A DNA stretch of 64,000 bases from an uncultured Ruminococcus sp. (GCA_900318825.1 ONMB01000001.1:186001-250000), one strand, 5' to 3'; shown: positions 36,161 to 46,150, numbered from the stretch's first letter. The notes: generated from the sequence alone by a model not told the origin. Program-made: numbers and translations.

Positions 36161-36502
36161 ATGCAAGACCACATCTGCGGAAACAATCATGCGCTCGCCG
36201 AAAAATTCTCCGGAGTCGCACCGGACGAAAAAGCTCTGTATGACGCTGCCGAGCTCCTCAAGGTTTTCGGCGACTCAACAAGACTGAGGATAATATTCGT
36301 ACTCTCCCATAGCGAAAAATGCGTTCAGGACATTGCCAACGAGCTCAATATGACTCAATCGGCTATTTCCCACCAGCTCAGAGTCCTCAAGCAGGCAAGG
36401 CTCGTAAGCTCTCGCCGCGACGGAAAAACTATCTTCTACTCACTCTGCGACGAGCACGTCCGTACCATTTTTTACTACGCCATGGAGCACGTCATGGAAT
36501 AA
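36161..36502 (+). CDS. ArsR/SmtB-family zinc-type repressor
   Basis: 113-aa winged-helix metal sensor. The fold starts near residue 24 with LLKVFGDSTRLRI, and the recognition helix is MTQSAISHQLRVLKQARLV. The C-terminal helix carries D97-x-H99-x10-H110-x2-E113, the alpha-5 metal site of SmtB/CzrA-type zinc sensors. The arsenic-type CVC pair is absent (SEKCVQDI has one Cys). It probably represses its own operon. No metal exporter is nearby. GGAGG precedes the ATG. Confidence 0.92.
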   Translation: MQDHICGNNHALAEKFSGVAPDEKALYDAAELLKVFGDSTRLRIIFVLSHSEKCVQDIANELNMTQSAISHQLRVLKQARLVSSRRDGKTIFYSLCDEHVRTIFYYAMEHVME

Positions 36503-36576
36503 CACAAACTCCCGGCACAAGGTTTGGTCAAAACAATGAAAATATAATAACCTGTATCTCATTTCTCGAATTGATA

Positions 36577-36605
36577 TTGACATATCAGCAGAAATAGTAT
36601 ATAAT
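36577..36605 (+). promoter_or_regulatory. Consensus promoter with long leader before rny
   Basis: TTGACA (36577-36582), 17-nt spacer, TATAAT (36600-36605), fully consensus. It predicts a leader of about 270 nt before the rny start. Between 36612 and 36880 I see no gene, only weak hairpins (GAGCC/GGCTC near 36760 and GCGG/CCGC near 36812). Confidence 0.85.
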
Positions 36606-36885
36606 AATTATGTTGTATTTATTTGCATAATATTACTATGGCAGTATATGCAGCTTTGTTTTACATCATTACGGGATGGAAAAATATATATCAGACCGTT
36701 ACATAAATATGATAACTGAAACAAATTATGGGCGCAGCGCGTCCGCTATGTTTTGTGAGCCATTGTGTGCGGCTCTTGATCAATATATTTAAAAAATGAA
36801 TAAAATAATGCGGCATTTACCGCCTTGTAGTAGTAAAGTTTTATGATACAAACTATAATTTTACGAAAAGGAGGTAATGCACTGT

Positions 36886-38463
36886 ATGGATCCGATAATC
36901 GCTATTGTCCTTATCGTTGCCGCTCTGGCTGCCGGTATCGGCGTCGGCTACGCTATGTTCTACAAAAAAGGCGTAGAAGCCGGTGTCGAAAAGCGTAAGC
37001 ACGACGCGGAAGCTATCGTCGGCTCTGCTGAACAGCAGGCTGAGCGTATCATCGAAGATGCTGAAAAGGACGCTGACACCAAAAAGAAAAGCGCCCTCAT
37101 CGAAGCTAAGGACGAGATACACAAACTCCGCAGCGACGCTGATAAGGAAATCAAGGATCGCAGAGCAGAGCTGTCACGTCAGGAAAGACGTATGCAGCAA
37201 AAAGAAGAAAATCTCGATAAGAAAAACGATAACCTCGAGAAAAAAGAAGATATCCTCAACCAGAAGATCAAATCTGCCGACGAAAAACTCAAAGAGGCAG
37301 AAACTATCAAAAAGAGTCAGCTCGACGTTCTCGAAAGGATCTCAGAATTTACAAGAGATCAGGCTAAGGAATACATAATCTCCAAGCTCGAGGACGACCT
37401 CGTTCACGAAAAGGCTGTCAAGATCGCAGCCTACGAACAGCAGGTCAAGGACGAATGTCAGGAAAAGGCAAGAAGCTATATATCCCTCGCTATCGCTAAG
37501 GTAGCAGCAGATCAGGTATCAGAAGCTGCCGTTTCTGTCGTTCCCCTCCCCAATGACGAGATGAAGGGCCGTATCATCGGCCGTGAGGGACGTAATATCC
37601 GTACCCTCGAAACTCTTACCGGTGTCGATCTCATCATCGACGACACCCCCGAAGCAATCACCCTCTCCTGCTTCGATCAGATCCGCCGTGAGGTCGCAAG
37701 GATCGCTCTCGAAAAGCTCATCGCTGACGGTCGTATCCACCCCACACGCATTGAAGAAATGGTCGATAAGGCTCGCCGCGAGGTAGAGTACCGCATCAAG
37801 CAGGAAGGCGAACGCGCCGTTATCGAAACCAACGTCCACGGTCTCAACCACGAGCTCATCAAGCTCATCGGACGTCTTAAATTCCGTACAAGCTACCGTC
37901 AGAACGTTCTCGACCACTCCATTGAGGTCGCTAAGCTCTGCGGAGTCCTCGCTTCCGAGCTCGGCGTAGACGCCAACGTCGCAAGACGTGCTGGTCTGCT
38001 CCACGATATCGGTAAGGCTCTCACATCTGAGATCGAAGGCTCCCACGTTCAGATCGGTGTTGACGTTTGTAAGAAATATAACGAAAATCCCGTTATTATC
38101 CACGCTGTCGAGGCTCACCACAACGACGTCGAGCCGAGAACAGTCATCGCCTGCATAGTTCAGGCAGCCGACGCTATCTCCGCTGCAAGACCTGCCGCAA
38201 GAAGCGAAAACTACGAAAGCTACATCAAGCGTCTCCAGAAACTCGAGGAGATCTGCAACTCCTACGACGGAGTTGAAAAGTGCTTTGCTGTTCAGGCAGG
38301 ACGTGAGGTCAGGATCATGGTCGTTCCGGAAGTCATCAACGATGAAAAAATGGTCATCGTTGCAAGACAGATCGCTCAGCAGATCGAGTCCGAAATGGAC
38401 TACCCCGGTCAGATCAAGGTCAACCTTATCCGCGAAAGCAGAGTTACAGATTACGCAAAATAA
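36886..38463 (+). CDS. rny: Ribonuclease Y
   Basis: 525-aa membrane-anchored endoribonuclease that initiates mRNA decay in Firmicutes. It has an N-terminal membrane helix (about 4-22), a long charged coiled coil (about 25-190), a KH RNA-binding domain (about 215-275, [15 protein letters not shown]) and an HD domain with LLHDIGKAL near residue 370. The ATG at 36886 (MDPIIAIV) is preferred over one 9 nt earlier that sits only 2 nt from AAAGGAGG. Confidence 0.97.
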   Translation: MDPIIAIVLIVAALAAGIGVGYAMFYKKGVEAGVEKRKHDAEAIVGSAEQQAERIIEDAEKDADTKKKSALIEAKDEIHKLRSDADKEIKDRRAELSRQERRMQQKEENLDKKNDNLEKKEDILNQKIKSADEKLKEAETIKKSQLDVLERISEFTRDQAKEYIISKLEDDLVHEKAVKIAAYEQQVKDECQEKARSYISLAIAKVAADQVSEAAVSVVPLPNDEMKGRIIGREGRNIRTLETLTGVDLIIDDTPEAITLSCFDQIRREVARIALEKLIADGRIHPTRIEEMVDKARREVEYRIKQEGERAVIETNVHGLNHELIKLIGRLKFRTSYRQNVLDHSIEVAKLCGVLASELGVDANVARRAGLLHDIGKALTSEIEGSHVQIGVDVCKKYNENPVIIHAVEAHHNDVEPRTVIACIVQAADAISAARPAARSENYESYIKRLQKLEEICNSYDGVEKCFAVQAGREVRIMVVPEVINDEKMVIVARQIAQQIESEMDYPGQIKVNLIRESRVTDYAK

Positions 38464-38527
38464 TGCGTCTTATGCGGCTACTGAGCAAGTCTCAGCAGCC
38501 GCTTTTCTTTTCCGAAAGGAGGCTTCT

Positions 38528-40171
38528 ATGAAAAAATGCGTCAAACGCCTTGCAGCCCTCTTGTCCGCTGCTGTTATACCGCTCTCTGCCGCCGCAATGC
38601 CGGCTGAAGCAAAATGGCACGAGCGAGGCTTCCTCGGCGACCTCAACAACGACAGCATGGTGAATACAGCCGACCTTGTGCTGATGACAAAATTTATGCT
38701 CGGACGTTCTCCTCTCACTGCTGAAAACCTTTACGCTTCAAACGACAAGTATATGCTCGTTTCAGGCGAGGAGAACTACTTCATTCCCGAAAGCGGCTAT
38801 CTCGACACCGCTGATATGAACAGAGACGGCAAGGTCGATGTTTATGACCTCATAAGCCTGAAAAGAGCTATCGTCAACCGCGAAGCCCCTCAGGTGTGGG
38901 AATGGGACTGGGAATTCATAACTCCTCCTGCAAACGACGTATTGAAATTCATGCCGTCTCAGGGTGAAGGAAGCATGGTAGTATTCTATGTTGACTTCCC
39001 CGACTGCAAGCACGAATACTCGCCGCCGGAACAGGATATCGAAAACATACTTTTCGGCGAAGAAGATGCCGGAAACGCCAACTACCCCTTCGAGAGCATC
39101 AGTGCCTACTACAAGCGTGCCTCAAAGGGACAGCTCGATATCAAGGGCAGCGTTTTCCACTACACTGCCAAGAACAACAAGTCCTACTACGAGAGCGACG
39201 GTCAGAACAAGTACAAGCTGCTCTACGAGTGCTATTCAGCCCTTGACAATTCGGTGGATTTCTCGAAGTTCGACAGCAACAACGACGGCTATATAGACAC
39301 CACTCTCATATCAGTACCGGAAGCTGCCGGCAACGATAACTGGTGGCCCTGCGCAGGTCCGAGCCCGTTTTTCAGTGAAACAAGGGTACGCTTTGACAGA
39401 AAGATGATCGGTCACCTCATAGTCGGCAACCGTGAACTGACGTCTGTCACCGACTACAAGGCGTTCACACGCGCTTACACCCACGAGACCGGTCACTGTC
39501 TCGGACTCCCCGATTACTACCTCTACAACAAAGACAACACTGCGGAGTTTGACGCTGAGGGGCTCCACGGAATAGCCGGCATGGAGATGATGGACACCGA
39601 TACCGACTCGGATCTCTCGGCAGTATCAAAGCTCCAGCTTGGCTGGTACAGAGAAGATCAGCTGAGTATATACGACAGCTCAAAAGGCTCTCAGACGTTC
39701 ACACTAAAGGACGCTCAGACCGACGAGGGCAACTGCCTGCTGATCCCGTGCGGCAATCTTGACAGCAAGCTGCACTCGGAATACTTCCTGATCGAATACG
39801 CGACATTCCACAACAACAACTCAGATATGCTGAACCGCTGGTGGATAAACAAGACAAACAGCACCGGCATTCGAGTCTACCACGTTGAAGCCTCCCTGTA
39901 TAACAACGGCTTCTACTCGATATATAAGTACGAGAGCGGCTCGGAATTCACCGACAATAACTCCGGCAAGCGCTTTATCCGTATCCTCCGGGACGATCAG
40001 GCGAGCTACAGCGACAGCAACTTCTTTATCATAGGCGACGTCATAGACAGCTCTGTCAGCGGCTTCAAATGGTACGCAGACGACGGCTCGCTGTCCGTTG
40101 ACACCGGTCTGAAGATAGAGATAGGAGCTCTTACAGCTGACGGCTACGAAATAACGGTTTCGGCAGCATAA
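38528..40171 (+). CDS. Dockerin-bearing M6-type metalloprotease
   Basis: 547-aa secreted protein. A signal peptide (1-27, cleavage after PAEA) is followed by an N-terminal dockerin (about 33-115). Its two calcium loops are DLNNDSMVNTAD and DMNRDGKVDVYD, separated by about 35 residues. The rest is an M6/immune-inhibitor-A-like peptidase with HETGH at 319-323 (zinc His and catalytic Glu). AAAGGAGG precedes the ATG. The dockerin implies docking onto a cohesin scaffold, so this would be a cellulosome-type protease. Confidence 0.92.
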   Translation: MKKCVKRLAALLSAAVIPLSAAAMPAEAKWHERGFLGDLNNDSMVNTADLVLMTKFMLGRSPLTAENLYASNDKYMLVSGEENYFIPESGYLDTADMNRDGKVDVYDLISLKRAIVNREAPQVWEWDWEFITPPANDVLKFMPSQGEGSMVVFYVDFPDCKHEYSPPEQDIENILFGEEDAGNANYPFESISAYYKRASKGQLDIKGSVFHYTAKNNKSYYESDGQNKYKLLYECYSALDNSVDFSKFDSNNDGYIDTTLISVPEAAGNDNWWPCAGPSPFFSETRVRFDRKMIGHLIVGNRELTSVTDYKAFTRAYTHETGHCLGLPDYYLYNKDNTAEFDAEGLHGIAGMEMMDTDTDSDLSAVSKLQLGWYREDQLSIYDSSKGSQTFTLKDAQTDEGNCLLIPCGNLDSKLHSEYFLIEYATFHNNNSDMLNRWWINKTNSTGIRVYHVEASLYNNGFYSIYKYESGSEFTDNNSGKRFIRILRDDQASYSDSNFFIIGDVIDSSVSGFKWYADDGSLSVDTGLKIEIGALTADGYEITVSAA

Positions 40172-40200
40172 CAAATCTATAAGAAAGTAAGGTCACATAT

Positions 40201-41706
40201 ATGGCAAAAACCATCTTCAAATCCTCGGATAAATCCAATTTTATCCTCAATATGACCGAGGATCAGTACTCAAAGCTCGCTTCCTTCGGACTCATCGGAG
40301 CCTGCTTTATCACCTGTCTCCTGACGATAATCCCCGAGGTCAGCGATACAACTACATACACCGCTGCTACCGTCGGATTGGCTATATCAGGCGTTATCTG
40401 TATGATACTCGCCCTCATCGCAATGATAAAGAAATACGTCAGCGGAAGCATTATCCTCCCGGCAGCTGTTTTCGCTGCAATAATCGGCTGGAGCACTGTT
40501 TCACTGTACAATTCATACGATTACAACGTCGGCTTCTATGGCTTCCCTCAGCGCGGTGAAGGTCTCCTCGCGACGATCTTCTACTTCTGCTTCTTCATTA
40601 CGGCAGCGTCGATACGCCGCACAAAAGGACTGAAAACCTTCCTCTATGCGATAATCAGCGTCGGCTTTCTGAACGCCGTGATCGCGATTATACAGATATT
40701 CACCAAGAAGCTCCTCTACATCTCATACAGAGACATCTCCCTCCTTGAGATGACAGTTACTCCCGACGGACTTTCACAGTCTCCGATATTCCTTGCAATG
40801 CTGCTCACGCTCTCACTCACGGCAGCTCTCACAGTAGCAGCTTCCGACGAGAACAAGAAGTGGCGCATATTCTCAGTAATAAGTGCCTGTCTCTTCACAT
40901 TCGTAATGGTATTCACAAGAACTCTCATGGGCGTATGCGGTGCTTCACTCGGTATCCTCGCAGGTATCGCAGCAGTATTCATCACAAAAGCTCCCAAGAT
41001 AAGGCTCCTCCAGCCTGCCGCAGCAATTGCAGCTGCCGTAATAGGCATAACTATCGCCGGAACAGCTATGTCCGGCAAAAGAGACGGTTATCACCTCTGT
41101 GACGGTCAGATACTCTGGAGCGACGACGCCTATCAGAGAATTTCCGCAAGCGGCAACTACAACCCCGATGCAGTAGATATCGAGGACACCTACGACGTTT
41201 ACTCCTACCTCAGCGAAAAGACCAAGCGTATCATCGAGAAGAACAAGGCATACGGAACAGGTCCGGAGCAGCTCGTTTACCCGCAGATATACACATACAG
41301 TATGCTCAACCAGAACGCTGCAATAACCGACCTCACTATCGTCAACAAGGGCACATTCGACAAGACCTACAATGAGTACCTCTACACAGCTGCTACACGC
41401 GGTATCCCCACACTGGTATTCACAGTAATTCTCCTTGCACTGGCAGTTATCTCCGGATACAGAAAGCTCCGCAGGAGCCGCAGCGAGATCAGTACAGCTT
41501 TCTTCCTAATGACAGTGTGCGGAATACTGATATTCTTCATCGGCGCGAGCAACATCACCTACTCGCCGATATTCTGGGCTTGTACCGGAGCCTGCTTCGC
41601 AAAGCTGGCAGCCGATAACACCTCAGCTAAAAATTCTGTTACAGAGGAAATTGCAGAAAATACCGCTCCTGCCCAGAAAAATGATGAGTCAGAAGAAAGC
41701 GTGTAA
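40201..41706 (+). CDS. O-antigen ligase-like membrane protein
   Basis: 501 aa with about eleven membrane helices and one large extracellular loop (about 285-395). It has the YNEYLYTAATRGIP motif near residue 385 that is characteristic of the Wzy_C/O-antigen ligase family (hNEhL-type). It probably acts on a surface glycan, but no glycosyltransferase genes are adjacent. It lies 29 nt after the protease gene on the same strand, with a weak AAGG site. The C-terminal 40 residues are hydrophilic. Confidence 0.85.
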   Translation: MAKTIFKSSDKSNFILNMTEDQYSKLASFGLIGACFITCLLTIIPEVSDTTTYTAATVGLAISGVICMILALIAMIKKYVSGSIILPAAVFAAIIGWSTVSLYNSYDYNVGFYGFPQRGEGLLATIFYFCFFITAASIRRTKGLKTFLYAIISVGFLNAVIAIIQIFTKKLLYISYRDISLLEMTVTPDGLSQSPIFLAMLLTLSLTAALTVAASDENKKWRIFSVISACLFTFVMVFTRTLMGVCGASLGILAGIAAVFITKAPKIRLLQPAAAIAAAVIGITIAGTAMSGKRDGYHLCDGQILWSDDAYQRISASGNYNPDAVDIEDTYDVYSYLSEKTKRIIEKNKAYGTGPEQLVYPQIYTYSMLNQNAAITDLTIVNKGTFDKTYNEYLYTAATRGIPTLVFTVILLALAVISGYRKLRRSRSEISTAFFLMTVCGILIFFIGASNITYSPIFWACTGACFAKLAADNTSAKNSVTEEIAENTAPAQKNDESEESV

Positions 41707-41727
41707 GCCTATGCTAACAAAATGCTC

Positions 41728-41755
41728 TTGATTTTTCATTGAAATGTGTTAGAAT
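41728..41755 (+). promoter_or_regulatory. Promoter of the ferredoxin gene
   Basis: TTGATT (41728-41733), 16-nt spacer, TAGAAT (41750-41755), with TGT extended -10. Confidence 0.65.
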
Positions 41756-41802
41756 ATAAGTAATGAGGACGTTGTCCTTAAATTTACGGAGGTGCATTTA
41801 TT

Positions 41803-41973
41803 ATGGCATATGTTATTTCTGACGAGTGCATCAGCTGCGGTGCTTGCGCTGCTGAATGTCCTGTAAGCGCTATTTCTGAGGGCGACGGAAAGTACGTTAT
41901 CGACGCTGATACTTGCGTTGAGTGCGGTGCTTGTGCAGGTGTTTGTCCTGTTTCAGCTCCTTCTGCTGAATAA
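41803..41973 (+). CDS. 2[4Fe-4S] ferredoxin
   Basis: 56-aa clostridial-type ferredoxin. Two clusters are seen as CISCGACAAECP and CVECGACAGVCP, each with the CxxCxxCxxxCP pattern and internal pseudo-symmetry. It is a low-potential electron carrier and would be a natural acceptor for IorAB. GGAGG precedes the ATG. It is monocistronic, with a strong promoter and terminator and a codon bias consistent with high expression. Confidence 0.97.
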   Translation: MAYVISDECISCGACAAECPVSAISEGDGKYVIDADTCVECGACAGVCPVSAPSAE

Positions 41974-41996
41974 TTCCGTTACATAAGGAAATACAG

Positions 41997-42026
41997 ACAG
42001 TCCCCGTTTATGGGGACTGTTTTTTT
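41997..42026 (+). terminator. Ferredoxin terminator
   Basis: ACAGTCCCC, loop GTTTAT, GGGGACTGT, then a T-tract. Confidence 0.93.
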
Positions 42027-42043
42027 GCATATATACAAAAATG

Positions 42044-42067
42044 TCCCCCTGTAAAAAAACAGGGGGA
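42044..42067 (-). terminator. Terminator of the DUF4214 operon
   Basis: Minus strand: TCCCCCTGT, T-rich loop, ACAGGGGGA, then TTTTTG. It directly follows the last DUF4214-family gene. Confidence 0.85.
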
Positions 42068-42073
42068 ACGTTA

Positions 42074-43395
42074 TCAGCCAATAAAGAAAAAGCACCATCT
42101 GATATCGTTATCATCGCAATTATAATATGCGATACCAACACGATCGACCGCAGGATCAAGCATAGCTTTCTGGTATCTGTCATATGCCATAAGCGTTTTT
42201 ACAACAATATCAGGACTTACATAGACATACTTGCTTCCGCTTTTGTTCATATCAAATAGGAGACGCACTGTGTATGGACAGCCAAAGTCAAACTCACTGT
42301 AATGATCTATGCCAACACCACGAAGATGAGCGCTGACGCAGAAAGTACTTGTATCATTGCCAGCTTCAAGTTCGTCAGCAAACTCCTTTGTAGCCTGAGA
42401 CAGAGTGCTGTCCAGACGCACCTCAGAAAGTCCTCTTGATGTCCTCTCTTTGTTTATCAAAGCTACTATCTTCTCCGGAAATCCCTCAAGCGAAATATTT
42501 TTGGAGGGATCAGCTAACTGCTCGCCGACCGATATACCAGCCTTTGCGCACTGTCCCTTGAATTCATTGCTGAAAAGGAAACCGTTGAAGATGATCTCAA
42601 GCGGCTTGATGTATACTTGATTTCTCCAGTTCTCACGCCCATTTTCATCAGGTGTCTGCCGAGGAGAGTCCTGTAAAGCATCTCAACATAGCTGTATGCA
42701 TAGTCATCGTTGGTCTTTGCATTGAGCTTGTTCATATACTCGCTGCTGAAAACAAAGCCCTGCGCCGCCTTAGCGCCCGTGAGTCCGCCCTTTATATTCC
42801 TGCACCAGTTCTCGAGACCTGCGCCGTCAGGATTTCTGCCGAGACAGTTCTTGTAAAGGCGGTAAACAAAATACGTTCTCTCGTAGTTATCGTCCTTAGC
42901 AAGGCGCGGAGTGATGTTTCCGGGCTTGATACCGTAAGTCCTGCAAAGCCCCTTGAACTCATTGCTGCCCACGAAGCCTTTACATACAGCCTGAATGGTC
43001 ATACCTATGTCAAGGCGCTTTCTCCAGTCGGACCTGCCCTTTGTATCGGGCGAACGGTCGAGCATAGCCTTGTAGCAGTCCGTTATCATATTGTCGGCGG
43101 ACTTTTTCTTGCCCTTATACTCATCGGAAAAGAAGAAGCCGTCGATGATATCAGCGGCAGTTTTCTTACCGCTGTTTAGCTGTGATACCCAATTGTTAAG
43201 ACCTTTTGTATCGGGCTTTCTGCCGAGAACTACGTCGTACATTCTCGTAACGAAGCCGGCTGTATTCTTATCGTATGCCGAAGCAGTCACAGACGCACTG
43301 CCAAACGGCGATAATGCGGCACCTGCTCCGGAACAGCACATTCCGCAAGCCATTACTGCTGCCGCCGCAAAAGCGGCGATCCTTCTTTTTGACAT
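42074..43395 (-). pseudogene. Secreted DUF4214/CAP-like protein, frameshifted third copy
   Basis: Third tandem paralogue. ATG 43395 follows AGGAGG and a signal peptide (MSKRRIAAFAAAAV...). Three intact DUF4214-type repeats follow, then LLGR at about 42657. There the frame shifts: the expected TPDENGRENW continues one frame over. That second frame is open through the fourth repeat and a C-terminal CAP-like domain to 42074. One missing base near 42655 explains it (GGCAG|ACACCTGAT versus GGCAGAACACCTGAT). Repaired, it would be about 440 aa like its neighbours. It may be a true pseudogene or a sequence error. Confidence 0.85.
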
Positions 43396-43427
43396 TTCAA
43401 TTCCTCCTGTACGCATCGGCTTGTATC

Positions 43428-44765
43428 TTAGCCGACAAATATAATAGAATAACGCGCGAGGGTTGCAGTCTCGGACTGTGTTGGCTGAACACCCGTAGTG
43501 ATACCTATATACTTAAAGTTCTCCTCAAGGCAATAATTGCGGCTCTGACTCCAGTTCCAGAGATCGTCGATGACCGCCTGTGATGATGCAAATCTGAACT
43601 TCTCACCTTCCTGACTGAGATCAAGATACTTATACGGTGTAAATATCACCATCCATGGCTGACATCTGGCATTCTTGTCGGTTATGCCGCAGTCTGTAAC
43701 GACCTTCTTGTAGTTGAGTTCATCGCCGCCCTCAAATTTGTTCTTCATATAGGCATCCGCCGCCTTCACAGCAACGGGATGTACCTTTAAAGGAGCGATA
43801 CCCTTTTCAGCACGTTTGCGGTTTATTTTCTCTATTATCTCTTTGACGATAGTGTCAAAATCCACATCACCGGGATCAGCGATCTTTCTGCCGACCTTGA
43901 TACCGGCTTTTTCGCACTGCTCTTTGAACTCGCTGCTCATCAGCAGACCGTTGAACACATACTGGAGCGAATTCGGTTCTCTGAGCTTGTTCTTCCACTT
44001 CTCCTTGCCGACCGTGTCGGGATTTCTTCCGAGGAGGGCATTGTAGAGTATCCTCACATAGTTATTGAGGAAGGGCTCACCTGTCTTGGCATTGAGCCTT
44101 TCCATATATTCCTTGCCGAAAACGAAACCGTAAGCTATCTGCGAACCGGTAGTACCGTTTTTCAGCTTTTTGCACCAGCTCTCAAGTCCACTTATATCGG
44201 GAGTACGCTCGAGACAATTCTTGTAGAGACGGTAGACGAAATGTGTCCGCTCATAGTTCTCGTCGCGGGCATACATCAGCGTGATATTGCCGGGCTTGAT
44301 ACCGTAGCTGCTGCACAGAGCGCGGAATTCGCTGCTGCCGACGAAGCCCTTGCAGACCGCCTGAACTGACATACCGATATCCATGCGCTTCTTCCAGTTC
44401 GCCATTCCGGCGGAGTCAGGAGCGCGGTCGAGCATGGCCTTGTAGCAGTCTGTTATCATAGCTTCGCAGGATTTTTTCTTATTCTTATATTCGTCAGAGA
44501 AGAAAAAGCCGGTTATGAGGTCAGCAGCGGTCTTCTGCTTTTTGTTCAGCTGGGATACCCATTTATTCAGGCCTGAAGAGTCAGGATTTCTGCCAAGAAC
44601 TATCTTGTACATTCTCCTCACAAAGCCCTCGGTATCCCTGCTGTAAGCAGAAGCCTCGACAGCTGTATTGCTGAAGGGCGTCATGGCTGTTGAAGCACCT
44701 GAAAAGCCCATTCCTAATGTCATTAACGCTGCTGCCGCAAAAGCGGCCATTTTCTTCTTTGACAT
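43428..44765 (-). CDS. Secreted DUF4214/CAP-like protein, second copy
   Basis: 445 aa: signal peptide (1 to about 38, ending near VEASA), then four DUF4214-type repeats of about 50 residues (about 48-97, 104-152, 172-222, 232-286). Each has the core YxxxLxRxPDxxGxxxW...GFxxSxE. From about 300 comes a divergent CAP/SCP-like domain (IIEKINRKRAEKGIAPLKV). The domain order matches both neighbours, but the C-terminal domain is the most diverged part. Role unknown; possibly cell-surface binding. It lies 32 nt upstream of the third copy. Confidence 0.85.
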   Translation of the reverse strand: MSKKKMAAFAAAALMTLGMGFSGASTAMTPFSNTAVEASAYSRDTEGFVRRMYKIVLGRNPDSSGLNKWVSQLNKKQKTAADLITGFFFSDEYKNKKKSCEAMITDCYKAMLDRAPDSAGMANWKKRMDIGMSVQAVCKGFVGSSEFRALCSSYGIKPGNITLMYARDENYERTHFVYRLYKNCLERTPDISGLESWCKKLKNGTTGSQIAYGFVFGKEYMERLNAKTGEPFLNNYVRILYNALLGRNPDTVGKEKWKNKLREPNSLQYVFNGLLMSSEFKEQCEKAGIKVGRKIADPGDVDFDTIVKEIIEKINRKRAEKGIAPLKVHPVAVKAADAYMKNKFEGGDELNYKKVVTDCGITDKNARCQPWMVIFTPYKYLDLSQEGEKFRFASSQAVIDDLWNWSQSRNYCLEENFKYIGITTGVQPTQSETATLARYSIIFVG

Positions 44766-44809
44766 AATAATTCTCCTGTTAAAACGTAGTGGTAGCTATA
44801 ATAGTATTA

Positions 44810-46150
44810 TCAGCCTACAAGTACGAACATCGGATCGAGGTACTTAACTGATGTTCCCCAGAAATAGGGAGCTGCACCTACATATTTGTAATCGGAATTG
44901 AGAAGAGCATTTCTTACCTTGCCGCCGTCAGATGTATCCATGAGTTCATCAAATACCATCTGAGGTGTTAAAACAGCAAACTTTTCGCCTTCTGCATACT
45001 CGTCAAATCTCTTATACTCGTTACAGATAAGTCTTGCTGTTGTACCCTTGCCGTATCTGGGATTGATGCCTAAAGCCTCATAGAGCGCCTTGTCAGACAT
45101 ACGCTCATTAGATTTTCCAGATAATCTGTCAACATACTGCTTTATATAAGTTGTAGCTGCCGGCTTTACAGTAAGAGCGGAAACGCCTTTCTTTGTACGC
45201 TCCTTGTTGATAAGTTCGAGCAGCTTGTTCATGAATGCGGTACCGTCAACGTTACCGGGATCAGCGATCTTATTGCCGACCTTGATGCCAGCCTTTGAAC
45301 ACTGCTTCTTGAACTCGTCACTCATAGCAAAGCCGTTGAATACATACTGGAGAGAATTGTCGTCTCTGAGCTTTTCAGTCCATGACTTGAGTCCGGCAGA
45401 ATCAGGTGTTCTTCCGAGGAAAGAGCAGTAAAGGTCTGTGAGATAGCCATTTATGAACTTAGTGCCTTTCAGCTTGTTGAGAGGAGTCATATGCTCGCTG
45501 CTGAAGACAAAGCCCTGAGCTACCTGAGAGCCTGTTGCGCCCTTTCTGATCTTCATGCACCAATCCTCAAGACCCTTGATGTCAGCCTCTCTGCCGAGGC
45601 AGTTCGTATAGAGACGTCTTACGAACATAGTACGCTCATAGTTATCGTCACGGGCATTCATAAGATTGATATTGCCGGGAGTGATGCCGTATTCAGCACA
45701 GAGGTTCTTGAACTCGTTACTGCCTACGAAGCCCTTGCATACAGCCTGAATGGTCATACCTGCGTCAAAGCGCTTCATCCAGTCAGACAAGCCCTTTGAA
45801 TCGGGATTACGGTTGAGCATAGCCTTGTAGCAGTCCGTTATCATAGCCTTCGGAGTCTTATTCTTTTTCTTGTACTCATCGGAATAGAAAAATCCGTTGA
45901 TAAGATCAGCGGCAGTTTTCTGCTTCTTTTTGAGCTGATCTGTCCATTTGTTCAGACCAGTTGAATCAGCGGCTCTGCCGAGAACTATCCTGTACATTCT
46001 TGCTACGAAAGCCTTAGTTTTATCGGTTGCAGCCTCAGCCTCGATAGCTGTGTTGCGCATAGGTGAGATAGCAGTATAACCGCCGGAATAGCTCATTCCG
46101 CTCATCATCATAACTGCTGCCGCAAATGCGGCGATCTTTCTTTTTGACAT
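44810..46150 (-). CDS. Secreted DUF4214/CAP-like protein, first copy
   Basis: 446 aa, first gene of the three-gene operon. A signal peptide (about 1-40) is followed by four DUF4214-type repeats (for example IVLGRAADSTGLNKW and FLGRTPDSAGLKSW). The C-terminal CAP-like domain opens with LLELINKERTKKGVSALTV, the classic start of bacterial SCP domains. The usual CAP His/Glu pairs are not evident. A GGAGG site precedes the ATG. Expression probably depends on the 46180-46208 promoter and the phased repeats next to it. Confidence 0.85.
   Translation of the reverse strand: MSKRKIAAFAAAVMMMSGMSYSGGYTAISPMRNTAIEAEAATDKTKAFVARMYRIVLGRAADSTGLNKWTDQLKKKQKTAADLINGFFYSDEYKKKNKTPKAMITDCYKAMLNRNPDSKGLSDWMKRFDAGMTIQAVCKGFVGSNEFKNLCAEYGITPGNINLMNARDDNYERTMFVRRLYTNCLGREADIKGLEDWCMKIRKGATGSQVAQGFVFSSEHMTPLNKLKGTKFINGYLTDLYCSFLGRTPDSAGLKSWTEKLRDDNSLQYVFNGFAMSDEFKKQCSKAGIKVGNKIADPGNVDGTAFMNKLLELINKERTKKGVSALTVKPAATTYIKQYVDRLSGKSNERMSDKALYEALGINPRYGKGTTARLICNEYKRFDEYAEGEKFAVLTPQMVFDELMDTSDGGKVRNALLNSDYKYVGAAPYFWGTSVKYLDPMFVLVG

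Noticed and set aside
38273-38527. Extension of the M6 protease into rny
   Set aside because: The extension lies inside rny in another frame. ATG 38528 has AAAGGAGG and opens a signal peptide.
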